This document shows, one piece after another, positions 17,148 to 25,790 of a DNA stretch of 64,000 bases. Source of the stretch: Oleispira sp036960605. Lineage in GTDB: Bacteria > Pseudomonadota > Gammaproteobacteria > Pseudomonadales > Oceanobacteraceae. Location of the stretch: positions 21,279-85,278 of the forward strand of contig JBALXI010000018.1 in the NCBI GenBank assembly GCA_036960605.1, in the 5' to 3' direction. The position numbers were made by a program, and so were the translations under genes. The notes under the pieces are model-generated. The model did no database searches. It saw only the letters and a list, made by a program, of their open reading frames with translations, and was not told the DNA's origin. Every line of letters begins with the position of its first letter. Position 1 is the stretch's first letter.

Positions 17148-19535
17148 ATGAATATTAGAAACGGAATTTCTTCATGCATAAAAATTTTAGTGCTACTAAT
17201 TCTTATTGCTTTCATTACAGCTGTAGTCTTTTTTTATAATCTAGAGGCGATCAAATATTATTTTAATGATAATTCAATTGATACGCGAACCCCTGAGTTA
17301 ATTGAGGGGGGGGAATATAAGATTTTTGAGACGGATTCATTAGAGCAATGGGATCATCCTAATATTTTATCTGAGCCGCGGCTTAATTTTAGTTTACATA
17401 CGCCAATAGATTCTGGAAATGAAAAGTCAATTTATAGAAGCAAACTTGAAGTAGGATTGTATTCGTTGCGATTAGATGGCTCTGATTTCAGAACAATCTT
17501 GTCACCAACAGATCTCGAAAGAATATTTGGTCGTAAAGTTCATGGGATTGATAGCATGAAACGATCATCTGACAACCGGTATATTGCGTTCATTAGGGGG
17601 CGTAATAGTAGCTTATATGTAATTGATTTGGAAAAAAGAACAAGTAAGAAAATAGCCGATATTAAGGGAGAATCTTTTTATTGGTTTGAAAGTGAAAATA
17701 AAATTTTATTTATTAACAACAATAAAGAAAGCAAGTCTTTTGATGATAAATTCAAGTTGTCTTTATATGATGTTGATAATGGAGATAAAACTGACCTGTC
17801 TTCACGTTTTTGGTCAACTAAACACTATGATGAATTTGAATATTACCCTGATCTAAACAAAATAATTATAGTTAATAAACAAATGAATATTCATAATTTT
17901 AATACAGGCGGTTTGCTAGAGCGCGCTCCAAAAGAATATTATTATGGCACACCATCGTCAAATTCAAATTTTCGAATAATCGAGAGTTCATCTACTAATT
18001 ACAATTCTAGAAGGGATGGCTTTGCTTTCTATCGTCAAGGGGAACCAAGAAATCAGATTAAACTAAAATATAAGGTTCATTCTGGTAGGTATGTCGAATT
18101 CGGACCTATGAATATATATAAGTCAGCTAAAAATATTATTATTTTCAATTCAATGAATAACTCTGCATCGAAGGTGTGGGAGTTGGAAAGAGCAGAGAGT
18201 TTGGAGTCGTTAACTATATCTGGCATTACGCTTGATAATTACTTTAAACATAATTGTCAGGAGGATTATTTGTATTCTACTGTGTCTGGAGAGAAGCTTA
18301 GTTTTTGTGATTCAATCTATGGTTGGCAGCATGTTGGTAAGAAAGTATCTTATCTCGATGAGCTAAAGAAGATAGCTACGAATTATCGTATTGCAGATGA
18401 AGATCGCATTGAAATTATTGACGATGTAATAAAGTCGAAGACATTAAAGGAAAATATCGGTGAAGTTGATATGCCGTCTAAAAACATTCTCTTCCAAAGT
18501 AAATTACCTCTTATTTCACCCGAAGATACGGTCAAAGAAATTAAAGAACTCTTTTCCAGTGGCGAGTACTTTGAGGCGGCAAAGAAAATTACAGTATTAA
18601 ATTATAATGAGAACTTAAGCAACAGCGTTAATAAGGAGATAATCACAGCTGATAGATTGTTTGATGGGTTGAGCTATTATGATATTAAAAATGATTTATT
18701 TGATGTGTCAAAGCAATGTTTGACTTTATCTGAAGATCCAATTCGATTTTTGTCAGAGCAATATTATGAATCGAATTTATGGAGTTGGTCTTCTGCTGGC
18801 CCTAGCAAGAAACAGCAACGTATGGGGATAACGCGTAAACTTAAATTTTTAATCCCTTTATTAGTTCAAAATGATTTGAAAGCGCTTGCAAGAAACTTGG
18901 TAGAAAAGTCACATGAATTTGGTCTTGATTTAGTCACCTATGAAGGGAAGGAGTATGATAATGCTGAAGAGTTCTTGCGTATATATTATCTTATAGGTGA
19001 TCAGCTACAGCTTAAAGAACTGGTCAGAAATATACAGGAGCAAGCGGATTCGCATTATGCTTCGACAAAAGAATATCGAGTACTAAATGCAAAAAGACTA
19101 GCTTCGTTTTATGTATTCCAAGGAAATAAAGATAAAGCCTATAAATTATTAGATAAAGTGTCTGAGGGAACCGGTGTGCTATCCATACTTGATTCTGGAG
19201 ATACCGATCTTAATCTTGCATTCGGAAAAACAAAAAGTAACATTCCTCCTAAGGATTATCCAGTTAAGGTAAAAGGGAAGGTTGAAAGTGAACAGCTAGA
19301 TTTGGCTTCCTTAAAACAGGTTATTGAACCAGAAAATTGGGTTAGAGGTAATGGGGCTAATAATAGTGGGGTTAGTGATTATTTTGAAATAATATTGCCA
19401 AGTTTGACTCCAGCTGCACAGGCAGATGCTGTCATCATTAAGAAATTAACCGACTTTTCATGTGGGCTATTATTTACAAGTCACTATACTAGATACCCTC
19501 ATCAATTGAAGAACGTAAAAAATGTTTTTGAATAA
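17148..19535 (+). CDS. Large membrane-anchored protein of unknown function
   Basis: A 795-aa protein with one N-terminal membrane segment (about residues 9-32), so most of it is likely periplasmic. Residues about 85-350 show repeated strand pairs such as RYIAFIRGRNSSLYVIDLEK and SENKILFINN, suggesting a beta-propeller. Residues about 430-700 are helical and TPR-like (EYRVLNAKRLASFYVFQGNKDKAYKLLDKV). The base composition is clearly more AT-rich than its neighbours, a sign of transfer. It has no operon partners. I do not recognise the family. Confidence 0.8.
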   Translation: MNIRNGISSCIKILVLLILIAFITAVVFFYNLEAIKYYFNDNSIDTRTPELIEGGEYKIFETDSLEQWDHPNILSEPRLNFSLHTPIDSGNEKSIYRSKLEVGLYSLRLDGSDFRTILSPTDLERIFGRKVHGIDSMKRSSDNRYIAFIRGRNSSLYVIDLEKRTSKKIADIKGESFYWFESENKILFINNNKESKSFDDKFKLSLYDVDNGDKTDLSSRFWSTKHYDEFEYYPDLNKIIIVNKQMNIHNFNTGGLLERAPKEYYYGTPSSNSNFRIIESSSTNYNSRRDGFAFYRQGEPRNQIKLKYKVHSGRYVEFGPMNIYKSAKNIIIFNSMNNSASKVWELERAESLESLTISGITLDNYFKHNCQEDYLYSTVSGEKLSFCDSIYGWQHVGKKVSYLDELKKIATNYRIADEDRIEIIDDVIKSKTLKENIGEVDMPSKNILFQSKLPLISPEDTVKEIKELFSSGEYFEAAKKITVLNYNENLSNSVNKEIITADRLFDGLSYYDIKNDLFDVSKQCLTLSEDPIRFLSEQYYESNLWSWSSAGPSKKQQRMGITRKLKFLIPLLVQNDLKALARNLVEKSHEFGLDLVTYEGKEYDNAEEFLRIYYLIGDQLQLKELVRNIQEQADSHYASTKEYRVLNAKRLASFYVFQGNKDKAYKLLDKVSEGTGVLSILDSGDTDLNLAFGKTKSNIPPKDYPVKVKGKVESEQLDLASLKQVIEPENWVRGNGANNSGVSDYFEIILPSLTPAAQADAVIIKKLTDFSCGLLFTSHYTRYPHQLKNVKNVFE

Positions 19536-19748
19536 TATTTCGGTGAGTTAGCTCGATGAAGTCTGGGTTGTTATCCAAAGAGTAAGTAAAAAGCCCTATA
19601 CTAGCGTGCTTATACCAGTCTAAATCAGCGCTGAAGTTAACCTGCGTCACGGCTGGAGTGAGTTCTCTAGGTAGACTGCTCAGCAACAGGTATAATAGGG
19701 GAATATACCTTACTTATTTCTACAGAATACCTGTAGCTGGACACCCGC

Positions 19749-20423
19749 ATGAACGATAAATCAAATTACCAAAACAATCCGCTGCACGGCATCGGCTTAG
19801 GCAAGCTGATCACGATACTCTCTGACCATTATGGCTTTGAGATCTTATACGCTTACCTGAACGTTAACTGCTTCAATGCTAACCCAAGTATTGAGTCGAG
19901 CGAAAAGTTCCTCAAGAAAACCGATTGGGCGCGCGAGAAGGTAGAAGGCTTTTATCTATACGAATATAAGAGCTTGCCACGTGCATCGGCAAAAGAATTT
20001 GAATTGCCACCAAGAGACCGAACTATCCCTCTAGATCAAGTTACGGGCGAGCCAAACGAGTTAAGCTTAGAAGATGCCGAGCAGTTACGTATAAAGCGCG
20101 CTAAGAAAGCCGCAGAACACGGTAACGGTATTGGCTATCGCGGTGGCAAGAAGTTTGGTGGCGAGAAGGATCGTAGCAAAACGACACCTTATAGAACGAA
20201 GAAACCTGAACGCTCTTCAAACAGTTATTCAGGTAGCTCTTCAAACAATTCTTCAAGCAACGCTTCTAGCCCTTATGGTGGCGGAGAGCAAAAGACCGCT
20301 AAGCCTTTTGGTGGGAATTCTTACTCAAGCTCGTTTGATAAGAGTGATGACAAGAAAGACACTGCAAGCAAGAAGCCATCAAGTGGCAGTTCTGACCCTT
20401 GGGGCAAGCATAAAGAAGATTAA
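19749..20423 (+). CDS. VF530-family DNA-binding protein with low-complexity tail
   Basis: A 224-aa protein. The first ~80 residues (NPLHGIGLGKLITILSDHYGFEILYAYLNVNCF, then SSEKFLKKTDWAREKVEGFYL) match the VF530/DUF2132 family, usually about 70-90 residues long. A long Lys/Ser/Gly/Asn-rich tail follows (about residues 115-224), disordered and basic, ending in SDPWGKHKED. The tail could add nucleic-acid binding. The next gene, ppaC, has its own promoter. Confidence 0.85.
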   Translation: MNDKSNYQNNPLHGIGLGKLITILSDHYGFEILYAYLNVNCFNANPSIESSEKFLKKTDWAREKVEGFYLYEYKSLPRASAKEFELPPRDRTIPLDQVTGEPNELSLEDAEQLRIKRAKKAAEHGNGIGYRGGKKFGGEKDRSKTTPYRTKKPERSSNSYSGSSSNNSSSNASSPYGGGEQKTAKPFGGNSYSSSFDKSDDKKDTASKKPSSGSSDPWGKHKED

Positions 20424-20427
20424 AAAT

Positions 20428-20458
20428 TGTGACCAGAAAGTGAATTTCTGGTTATAAT
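20428..20458 (+). promoter_or_regulatory. Promoter-like element with palindrome before ppaC
   Basis: A consensus -10 (TATAAT, 20453-20458) lies downstream of TTGTGA (20428-20433; 19-bp spacing, longer than ideal). The spacer contains an 8-bp-arm palindrome, ACCAGAAA/TTTCTGGT (20432-20452). It could be a repressor site overlapping the promoter or a weak terminator for the preceding gene. Confidence 0.5.
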
Positions 20459-20483
20459 TGCGCCAATTTTTAAGCTCGACACA

Positions 20484-21494
20484 ATGATAGACAGTAAGGT
20501 CTACAAATTTACATTAGATAGAACAGGTAACCGAATGGCTTTTTTTGATTTAGAAACTCCAGAAAACAACGAAACAGACAACCTAGTATGGTTAGGTCAC
20601 CTTAGCCCAGACAGCGATACCATTGGTTCTGCTATTGGTGCGGCTGAGTTATTTGGTGGTGAGCCACGTCGTGCTGGTGAATTGAACAAAGAAACTGCAT
20701 TTGTTGTTGATTATTGCGGCGTTGAAGTGCCAAAAATGATCTCTAAAGTAGAAGGTCAGAAGGTTGGTATCGTTGATTTCAACCAAAAAACACAGCTACA
20801 CAAAGATGTGGATAACAAAGATATTGTTGTCATTATCGATCACCACGCGATTCAAGATCAGCCAATCACGTTTAACACAGCGATGTCTGTTGATATTCGT
20901 CCTTGGGGCAGCGCAGCGACTATCCTAGCGGATCGTTTCGAGAAGATGGGCAAAGTGCCAAGCGCGACTACGGCTTGTGTTCTTTTGGCTGGTATCCTTT
21001 CTGATACTTTGATTTTCGAATCACCAACGACTTGCTCACAAGATAAGCCATACGCTGAGAAGCTAGCCAAGATTGCTGGCATCGAAGATTTATACGCGTT
21101 TGGCCTAGCGATGATGGAAGCAAAATCTGATCTTGCTGACGTATCGACTTACGACGTATTAAAGAGTGATTTCAAGCACTACGAAATCAACGGTAAGAAA
21201 GTAGGTTTTGGTGTTGCTGAAACATTATTGCCAGAACAGTTGCTTGAACGTAAAGCTGACTTGTTGTCTGAAATGGAAGGCGAAAAAGCTAAGCAAGGTT
21301 TAGATTTTATCTTCTTCGCAATCGTTGATACTAAGACTAAAAACTCTCACCTAGTAATCTACTCAGGTGCAGAAGCAGAACTTGCTGGCTTGGCTTATGG
21401 CGAAGCAGTAGAAAATGACTTGATGTACTTGCCAGGAATGATGTCTCGTAAGAGCCAGCTAATGCCAGCGGTACAAGCGACTCTTTCTGCTTAA
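20484..21494 (+). CDS. ppaC: Manganese-dependent inorganic pyrophosphatase
   Basis: A DHH-family (family II) pyrophosphatase that splits PPi. WLGHLSPDSDTIGSAIGAAELF supplies the His-x3-Asp-x-Asp metal ligands, VIIDHHAIQDQ the DHH motif, and the C-terminal MMSRKSQLMPAV the Ser-Arg-Lys active-site motif. All expected residues are present. The start may be the ATG at 20484 or at 20535 (MAFFDLETPE), 17 codons further; neither has a strong ribosome site. A strong terminator follows. Confidence 0.95.
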   Translation: MIDSKVYKFTLDRTGNRMAFFDLETPENNETDNLVWLGHLSPDSDTIGSAIGAAELFGGEPRRAGELNKETAFVVDYCGVEVPKMISKVEGQKVGIVDFNQKTQLHKDVDNKDIVVIIDHHAIQDQPITFNTAMSVDIRPWGSAATILADRFEKMGKVPSATTACVLLAGILSDTLIFESPTTCSQDKPYAEKLAKIAGIEDLYAFGLAMMEAKSDLADVSTYDVLKSDFKHYEINGKKVGFGVAETLLPEQLLERKADLLSEMEGEKAKQGLDFIFFAIVDTKTKNSHLVIYSGAEAELAGLAYGEAVENDLMYLPGMMSRKSQLMPAVQATLSA

Positions 21495-21516
21495 GACGTT
21501 CTGTACTAAGAAAGAA

Positions 21517-21558
21517 GGCGAACCCATTGTTTAACTCAATGGGCTCGCCTTTTTTTTT
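21517..21558 (+). terminator. Rho-independent terminator after ppaC
   Basis: Near-perfect 13-bp stem (GGCGAACCCATTG with CAATGGGCTCGCC), a short AT loop and a run of nine T residues. Strong and unidirectional. Confidence 0.95.
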
Positions 21559-21607
21559 GAACCAAAATTATTGGCTGCAGTTCCTTAATTTATGACAACT
21601 CTAATCC

Positions 21608-22756
21608 ATGACGACTATTAGTCTCCTTTCCAGTTCAAAGCACACTAGCCCTCAGCAGCGGTATCAAATCTCAATCGCCAATGGCCAAGTCAGCTTTGAT
21701 GAGTCGCAGCAGCAAGCATTAATGGCGTTGCAACAACTGTATGAACAGCAGTTGCATCAGAAGTCTTCAGGGTTAGGTTTATACCTATGGGGAAAAGTAG
21801 GGCGTGGCAAAACATTTTTAATGGACAGCTTTGCTGAGTCTTTCGATAAGGAAGTTTGTTTACGACAGCACTTTCATCATTTTATGCGCGATGTTCATAG
21901 CCAGCTAACCCAGTTGTCAGGTACTAAAGATCCCCTTAGACAGATTGCTAAACAACTTAAAAAACGTCATGACATCTTATGTTTTGATGAGTTTTTTGTG
22001 ACTGACATTGGTGATGCGATGTTGTTGGGCCGTTTGATTATGTATTTGTTTGAACAAAGCATGATTGTTGTCGCCACCAGTAATTGCGCACCGGATGAAT
22101 TGTACAAAGATGGCTTACAGCGCGCTAATTTTTTACCGGCTATCGATGCCATTCATCAGAATATGAAGGTTGTAGAATTAGCAGGCATTAAAGATCATCG
22201 TGAGCGCCAACTACATGCACTGAAAAACTATTTTGTAATAGATGATAACTTTAAAGAAGCTTCTATTGTTCCGGATAAAAATCCAGGGGTTATAGAAATA
22301 CTAGGCCGAGAAATTAACTATTTAGCCATTAACAGCTCTGCAAAAAACAATAACACTATCGTTTTTGATTTTAACGATTTGTGCCTAGGCCCAAGAAGCC
22401 ATTTTGATTACATTGAAATTGCCAAGCAGTTTAATACTGTTTATCTCTTGAACGTTCCGGCATTAGGCGGGGCAATGTATGAACGCATAAAAGCGCGTGG
22501 CACTGAAGATGGTAGTATCGGATCGGGAGCCACGGGGGAGCGTGAAGTCATGCTCGCTCCAATGGATGATGGCGCTCGACGTTTTATTGCGTTAATAGAT
22601 GAATTGTACGATCAGCGGGTAGCATTATTTTTGACCTGCCATGTACCGTTAGAAAATTTATATACCCAGGGTAGCTTGGCCTTTCAGTTTGAGCGGGCTC
22701 GCAGCCGTTTAATTGAAATGGGCAGTGAAGAATACAATACCCTAAACCGCTTATAG
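21608..22756 (+). CDS. zapE: ZapE/AFG1-family ATPase
   Basis: A 382-aa AFG1-like P-loop ATPase. It has LGLYLWGKVGRGKTFLMDSF (Walker A), HFHHFMRDVHSQL, ILCFDEFFVTDIGDAMLLGRL (Walker B) and VATSNCAPDELYKDGLQRANFLPAI, all family hallmarks. E. coli ZapE associates with the division ring; mitochondrial AFG1 aids respiratory complex turnover. Full length. Two ATGs lie close together upstream; the one at 21608 fits the reading frame. Confidence 0.93.
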   Translation: MTTISLLSSSKHTSPQQRYQISIANGQVSFDESQQQALMALQQLYEQQLHQKSSGLGLYLWGKVGRGKTFLMDSFAESFDKEVCLRQHFHHFMRDVHSQLTQLSGTKDPLRQIAKQLKKRHDILCFDEFFVTDIGDAMLLGRLIMYLFEQSMIVVATSNCAPDELYKDGLQRANFLPAIDAIHQNMKVVELAGIKDHRERQLHALKNYFVIDDNFKEASIVPDKNPGVIEILGREINYLAINSSAKNNNTIVFDFNDLCLGPRSHFDYIEIAKQFNTVYLLNVPALGGAMYERIKARGTEDGSIGSGATGEREVMLAPMDDGARRFIALIDELYDQRVALFLTCHVPLENLYTQGSLAFQFERARSRLIEMGSEEYNTLNRL

Positions 22757-22983
22757 CTCAGTACTTAATCAATAGTCAAAAGCTTATACTCAGAATAGAG
22801 GTGATTTTTCATCTTTTTTCTGTTTGAGGCCTTAAAAACAAGGCTAAAATAGTCAATCATAGTGAATACTGAGAATTTTGTTTTTAACGGTTATTAGTAG
22901 AGACAATAGTTATTCAAATGAGTATGATGGCGCCGGAAGATAGTATTAGTATTAGAAATATAATTAAAAATAAGGATATCTTA

Positions 22984-23409
22984 ATGAAGTTCGTGAAGAA
23001 AATAGCCGCAATAAGCTCTGTAGTGTTAATGACAGGTTGTGCTTCGGGGTTGAATTCACTCCAGGAAAGAGAATATAGCGCATTTGAAAGAGATGGCGTT
23101 TTAATTGAAGAAAAGAGCACAACAACAGGTGTTGTTTTAGGATTTTTACCTGGCGGTGGTTCTTTTTACGCTGGCGAGCCAGCTTTAGGCATTCTTAATC
23201 TACTAATGTGGCCTGCCTCTATTTTATGGGATCCAATTAGTGGTAAAAATGGCGCAATGGTAACTAATTACGACATTACTAAGCATAATTTGAAGATCGA
23301 AAAAGAGAAAGAGATGTCTGCTCTTGAAGTTCAGTTAACCTCAGACGAAATCAATACTAAGCAGTACGCAATTGCGAAAAGAAAAATTACTACTAAGTAT
23401 AACTACTAG
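22984..23409 (+). CDS. Small predicted lipoprotein
   Basis: A 141-aa protein from the ATG at 22984, behind AAGGATATCTTA. The frame is open to 22918, but a signal peptide begins at the chosen start (MKFVKKIAAISSVVLMTGC), giving lipobox LMTGC. The mature part has a Gly-rich hydrophobic stretch (TTTGVVLGFLPGGGSFYAG and LNLLMWPASILWDPISG) that could insert in a membrane, then a charged C-terminus. Similar short lipoproteins are widespread and uncharacterised. Confidence 0.8.
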   Translation: MKFVKKIAAISSVVLMTGCASGLNSLQEREYSAFERDGVLIEEKSTTTGVVLGFLPGGGSFYAGEPALGILNLLMWPASILWDPISGKNGAMVTNYDITKHNLKIEKEKEMSALEVQLTSDEINTKQYAIAKRKITTKYNY

Positions 23410-23430
23410 TTACTACTAAGAAGTAAATAA

Positions 23431-23458
23431 AAAGTGAACCTAGGGTTCACTTTTTTTT
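23431..23458 (+). terminator. Rho-independent terminator after the lipoprotein gene
   Basis: Stem AAAGTGAACC/GGTTCACTTT with a 3-nt loop (TAG) and eight T residues. It can also work for the convergent SDR gene through the A-run on the left. Confidence 0.93.
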
Positions 23459-23467
23459 GTTCAAGTT

Positions 23468-24325
23468 TTATCTAGCTTTAACCTGTGTATTATTACTAAG
23501 GCTATTTTTTTTAGTCATCGCTCGCTTAATCAACAAACCAAATAACGTCACCGGCCACGAACGTGGAATCAAACGATTTTCCCAAGCGTAAAATTTATTA
23601 ATCAACCCCGGCACTACCGTCGCTTTTTTCCCTAAAGCATTTAAGCCTATACGAGCAACGACTTCAGGTTTATGCAAAGTGATAGGCATCTTCGTAAAAT
23701 CAATTTCCATGTTCTGCGGCATCGCTGTATCGGTTAAGCCCGGCGACAATACAGTGACATCAATACCGAAAGGTTTTAGTTCCACATTTAATGCTTCGCC
23801 TAACGTTAGTATATATGCCTTGGTGGCAGAGTAATTACTCACAAACGGTACACCTTGATAAGCGAATAGGCTCGACGTTAATAAAATCCCGCTGCGTTTA
23901 TTTTTAGTAGAACCCTTTAGAAAACGCTTTTTAAAACGCTGAGAAAACAGGTGGCTTAATAACATCGGGCTAGTGGTATTCAGCGTCAGCATCTTTAATT
24001 CGGCTGCAATCGGGTTATCGATAAACAAGCCGTTGTTTTCTATACCTGCATTAGGAATTAATAAGCCTATGTCTAAATCAGCCGTCTGTTTGTCGATCTC
24101 ATAGCTGGCATCAGGCTGAGATAAATCGGCGGAAATAGTTTTTACTTGTATACCGTATTTACTTTCTAAAGCATCCTTTAAGGCATACAAGTTATCTTGA
24201 TTGCGCGCCACCGCGACGATGTTCATCCCTTGCGCGGCGAGCTGCTCACTCATTGCGCGGCCAATCCCGCTTGATGCGCCGGTAATTAATGCCCATGGGC
24301 CGTACTGCTGCTTGAAGTTCTTCAT
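23468..24325 (-). CDS. Short-chain dehydrogenase/reductase
   Basis: A 285-aa SDR from the ATG at 24325, preceded by AAAGGAAG; 15 extra upstream codons are open but lack a ribosome site. It has the NADP-binding GASSGIGRAMSEQLAAQG motif, NAGI (PNAGIENNG), the catalytic Ser in LLTSSLFA and the Tyr-x3-Lys in NYSATKAYIL. A C-terminal extension is rich in basic residues. Substrate unknown. Divergent from the LysR gene at 24476. Confidence 0.9.
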   Translation of the reverse strand: MKNFKQQYGPWALITGASSGIGRAMSEQLAAQGMNIVAVARNQDNLYALKDALESKYGIQVKTISADLSQPDASYEIDKQTADLDIGLLIPNAGIENNGLFIDNPIAAELKMLTLNTTSPMLLSHLFSQRFKKRFLKGSTKNKRSGILLTSSLFAYQGVPFVSNYSATKAYILTLGEALNVELKPFGIDVTVLSPGLTDTAMPQNMEIDFTKMPITLHKPEVVARIGLNALGKKATVVPGLINKFYAWENRLIPRSWPVTLFGLLIKRAMTKKNSLSNNTQVKAR

Positions 24326-24475
24326 TTGGCTTCCTTTAATATCGTGTTTGTTTCTATTTGATGACTTCATAGTAGGCTGTGTTTAAATGGGTTGGAATAG
24401 TCGTTTTTGGGCAGTGGTTGTGCAAAAATGGGTAGTAATGAAGCAAGCAACTAAGTATTAAAGAAGAGAGTCATT

Positions 24476-25387
24476 ATGAACTGGGACGACCTACGTATAT
24501 TTTTGGCGCTATCCCGAGAAGGAACGTTATCGGCCACGGGGCTGGCCCTGTCCGTGAAGCACTCAACCATCTCACGCCGAATCAAAGCGTTTGAAGAATC
24601 CTTGGGCAGCCGCTTGTTCGAACGCCTTCCAGAAGGCTTTGTCTTAACGCAGGCGGGTGAGAACTTACTTGAACATGCACTTATCATGGAAGAGCAAGCC
24701 CAAGCCGTCGATCGTAAAGCCTTCGGTTTAGACGCACAGCTACAAGGCCAGCTCAACCTTACTGGCCCCAATGATGTGTTAAGTCGCTTATTAGTTCCGC
24801 ATGTCACAAGGTTCCAACAAATCTATCCGGCCATTGATTTACAGCTTATTAGCACTGCAGGCTTGGTCGACATGGCCGCGCGTGAAGCAGACATCGCTTT
24901 ACGCTTAACCGAGAAGCCGGCAGATTATCTGATCGGCAAAAAAGTATTGCCCCTGCGCCATGGCATTTATGCCAGTGAGCAGTACTTGATACAGCAATCG
25001 GAACAGCGATTAGGCGAGCAGGATCAAAAGCACCAACTGATTCAATGGCGCCGAGATAGCAAAGATCCTGAATGGGTAAGGCAGCACTTCCCTGATGCAG
25101 AAACAGCGATGCGCGTCGATGATGCGGCAACCATGGTCGCGTGTGTGCAGAACCATTTAGGGTTGGCTCGCTTGGCCTGTTTTATGGCCGAAGGTGTGCC
25201 AGGTCTGCGGCGTTTAGATTTACCACTCACCCCCTCTAATTGGGGCGTCTGGGTATTAAGCCATGCTGATTTACGCAGCACTGCACGAGTACGGGCAGGG
25301 CGAGAATTTTTGCAGAACATTCTGCTAGAACAGCGGAGTTTAATAGAAGGCTTAGATTCAACCTATTGGCAGGGTAATATGAAATGA
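24476..25387 (+). CDS. LysR-family regulator
   Basis: A 303-aa regulator beginning MNWDDLRIFLALSREGTLSATGLALSVKHSTISRRIKAFEESLGSRLFERLPEGFVLT, a complete HTH of the subgroup that starts with a WDDL motif. The effector domain contains VDMAAREADIALRLTEKPADYLIGKKV. Start behind GAAGAGAG. Probable regulator of the divergent SDR gene. Confidence 0.92.
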   Translation: MNWDDLRIFLALSREGTLSATGLALSVKHSTISRRIKAFEESLGSRLFERLPEGFVLTQAGENLLEHALIMEEQAQAVDRKAFGLDAQLQGQLNLTGPNDVLSRLLVPHVTRFQQIYPAIDLQLISTAGLVDMAAREADIALRLTEKPADYLIGKKVLPLRHGIYASEQYLIQQSEQRLGEQDQKHQLIQWRRDSKDPEWVRQHFPDAETAMRVDDAATMVACVQNHLGLARLACFMAEGVPGLRRLDLPLTPSNWGVWVLSHADLRSTARVRAGREFLQNILLEQRSLIEGLDSTYWQGNMK

Positions 25388-25479
25388 AGTTAATATAGAA
25401 TAAGCAAAGCTGTCGTTTTTATTCAATCATCCTGCATCCAGATTGAATAAGATGTATCTATCAATAAAAGGTAAGCCTT

Positions 25480-25769
25480 ATGTCAGATTTTACATCACTC
25501 TCGAGCCTGGGTTGGCAGGCATTTTTTCAACAGCAACTGTTATTAGAAGAGTGGGATACGGCATTACCTGCGCGTATTATCGAACAGCACAAATCAGAAA
25601 TTAAAGGCGCTACCGCAGAAGAAATTTTAGAAACCTGAATAGTTACAAACTTTTAAAAGAAGACGCTTTTAATTCCGCTAGCTTGTCAGAACGACGAGCC
25701 AGCGATAAAGCGCTGGGTAAATATTATAAAAATACCCAAGCGCAGGCGTCGGTATTGAAAGGTCGATAA
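25480..25769 (+). pseudogene. Internally deleted RsgA-like GTPase remnant
   Basis: An ATG at 25480 opens a 52-codon frame (MSDFTSLSSLGWQAFFQQQL, then WDTALPARIIEQHKSEIKG) ending TGA at 25636-25638. It resembles the N-terminus of ribosome-associated GTPase RsgA of the longer paralogue type. One base back, at 25635, a second frame gives SYKLLKEDAFNSASLSERRA then DKALGKYYKNTQA and a TAA at 25767-25769, which resembles that protein's C-terminal basic tail. The OB-fold end, the whole GTPase domain and the zinc domain (roughly 250 residues) are missing. A deletion scar explains this best. Confidence 0.65.
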
Positions 25770-25790
25770 CAACTCGCCGTAATCTTAATT

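Noticed and set aside
19489..19686. A 65-aa minus-strand frame past the end of the 795-aa gene (DLDWYKHASIGLFTYSLDNN...)
   Set aside because: Only a TTG start, no ribosome site, overlaps the end of a longer real gene, and no family recognised; it may be debris but cannot be supported as a gene.
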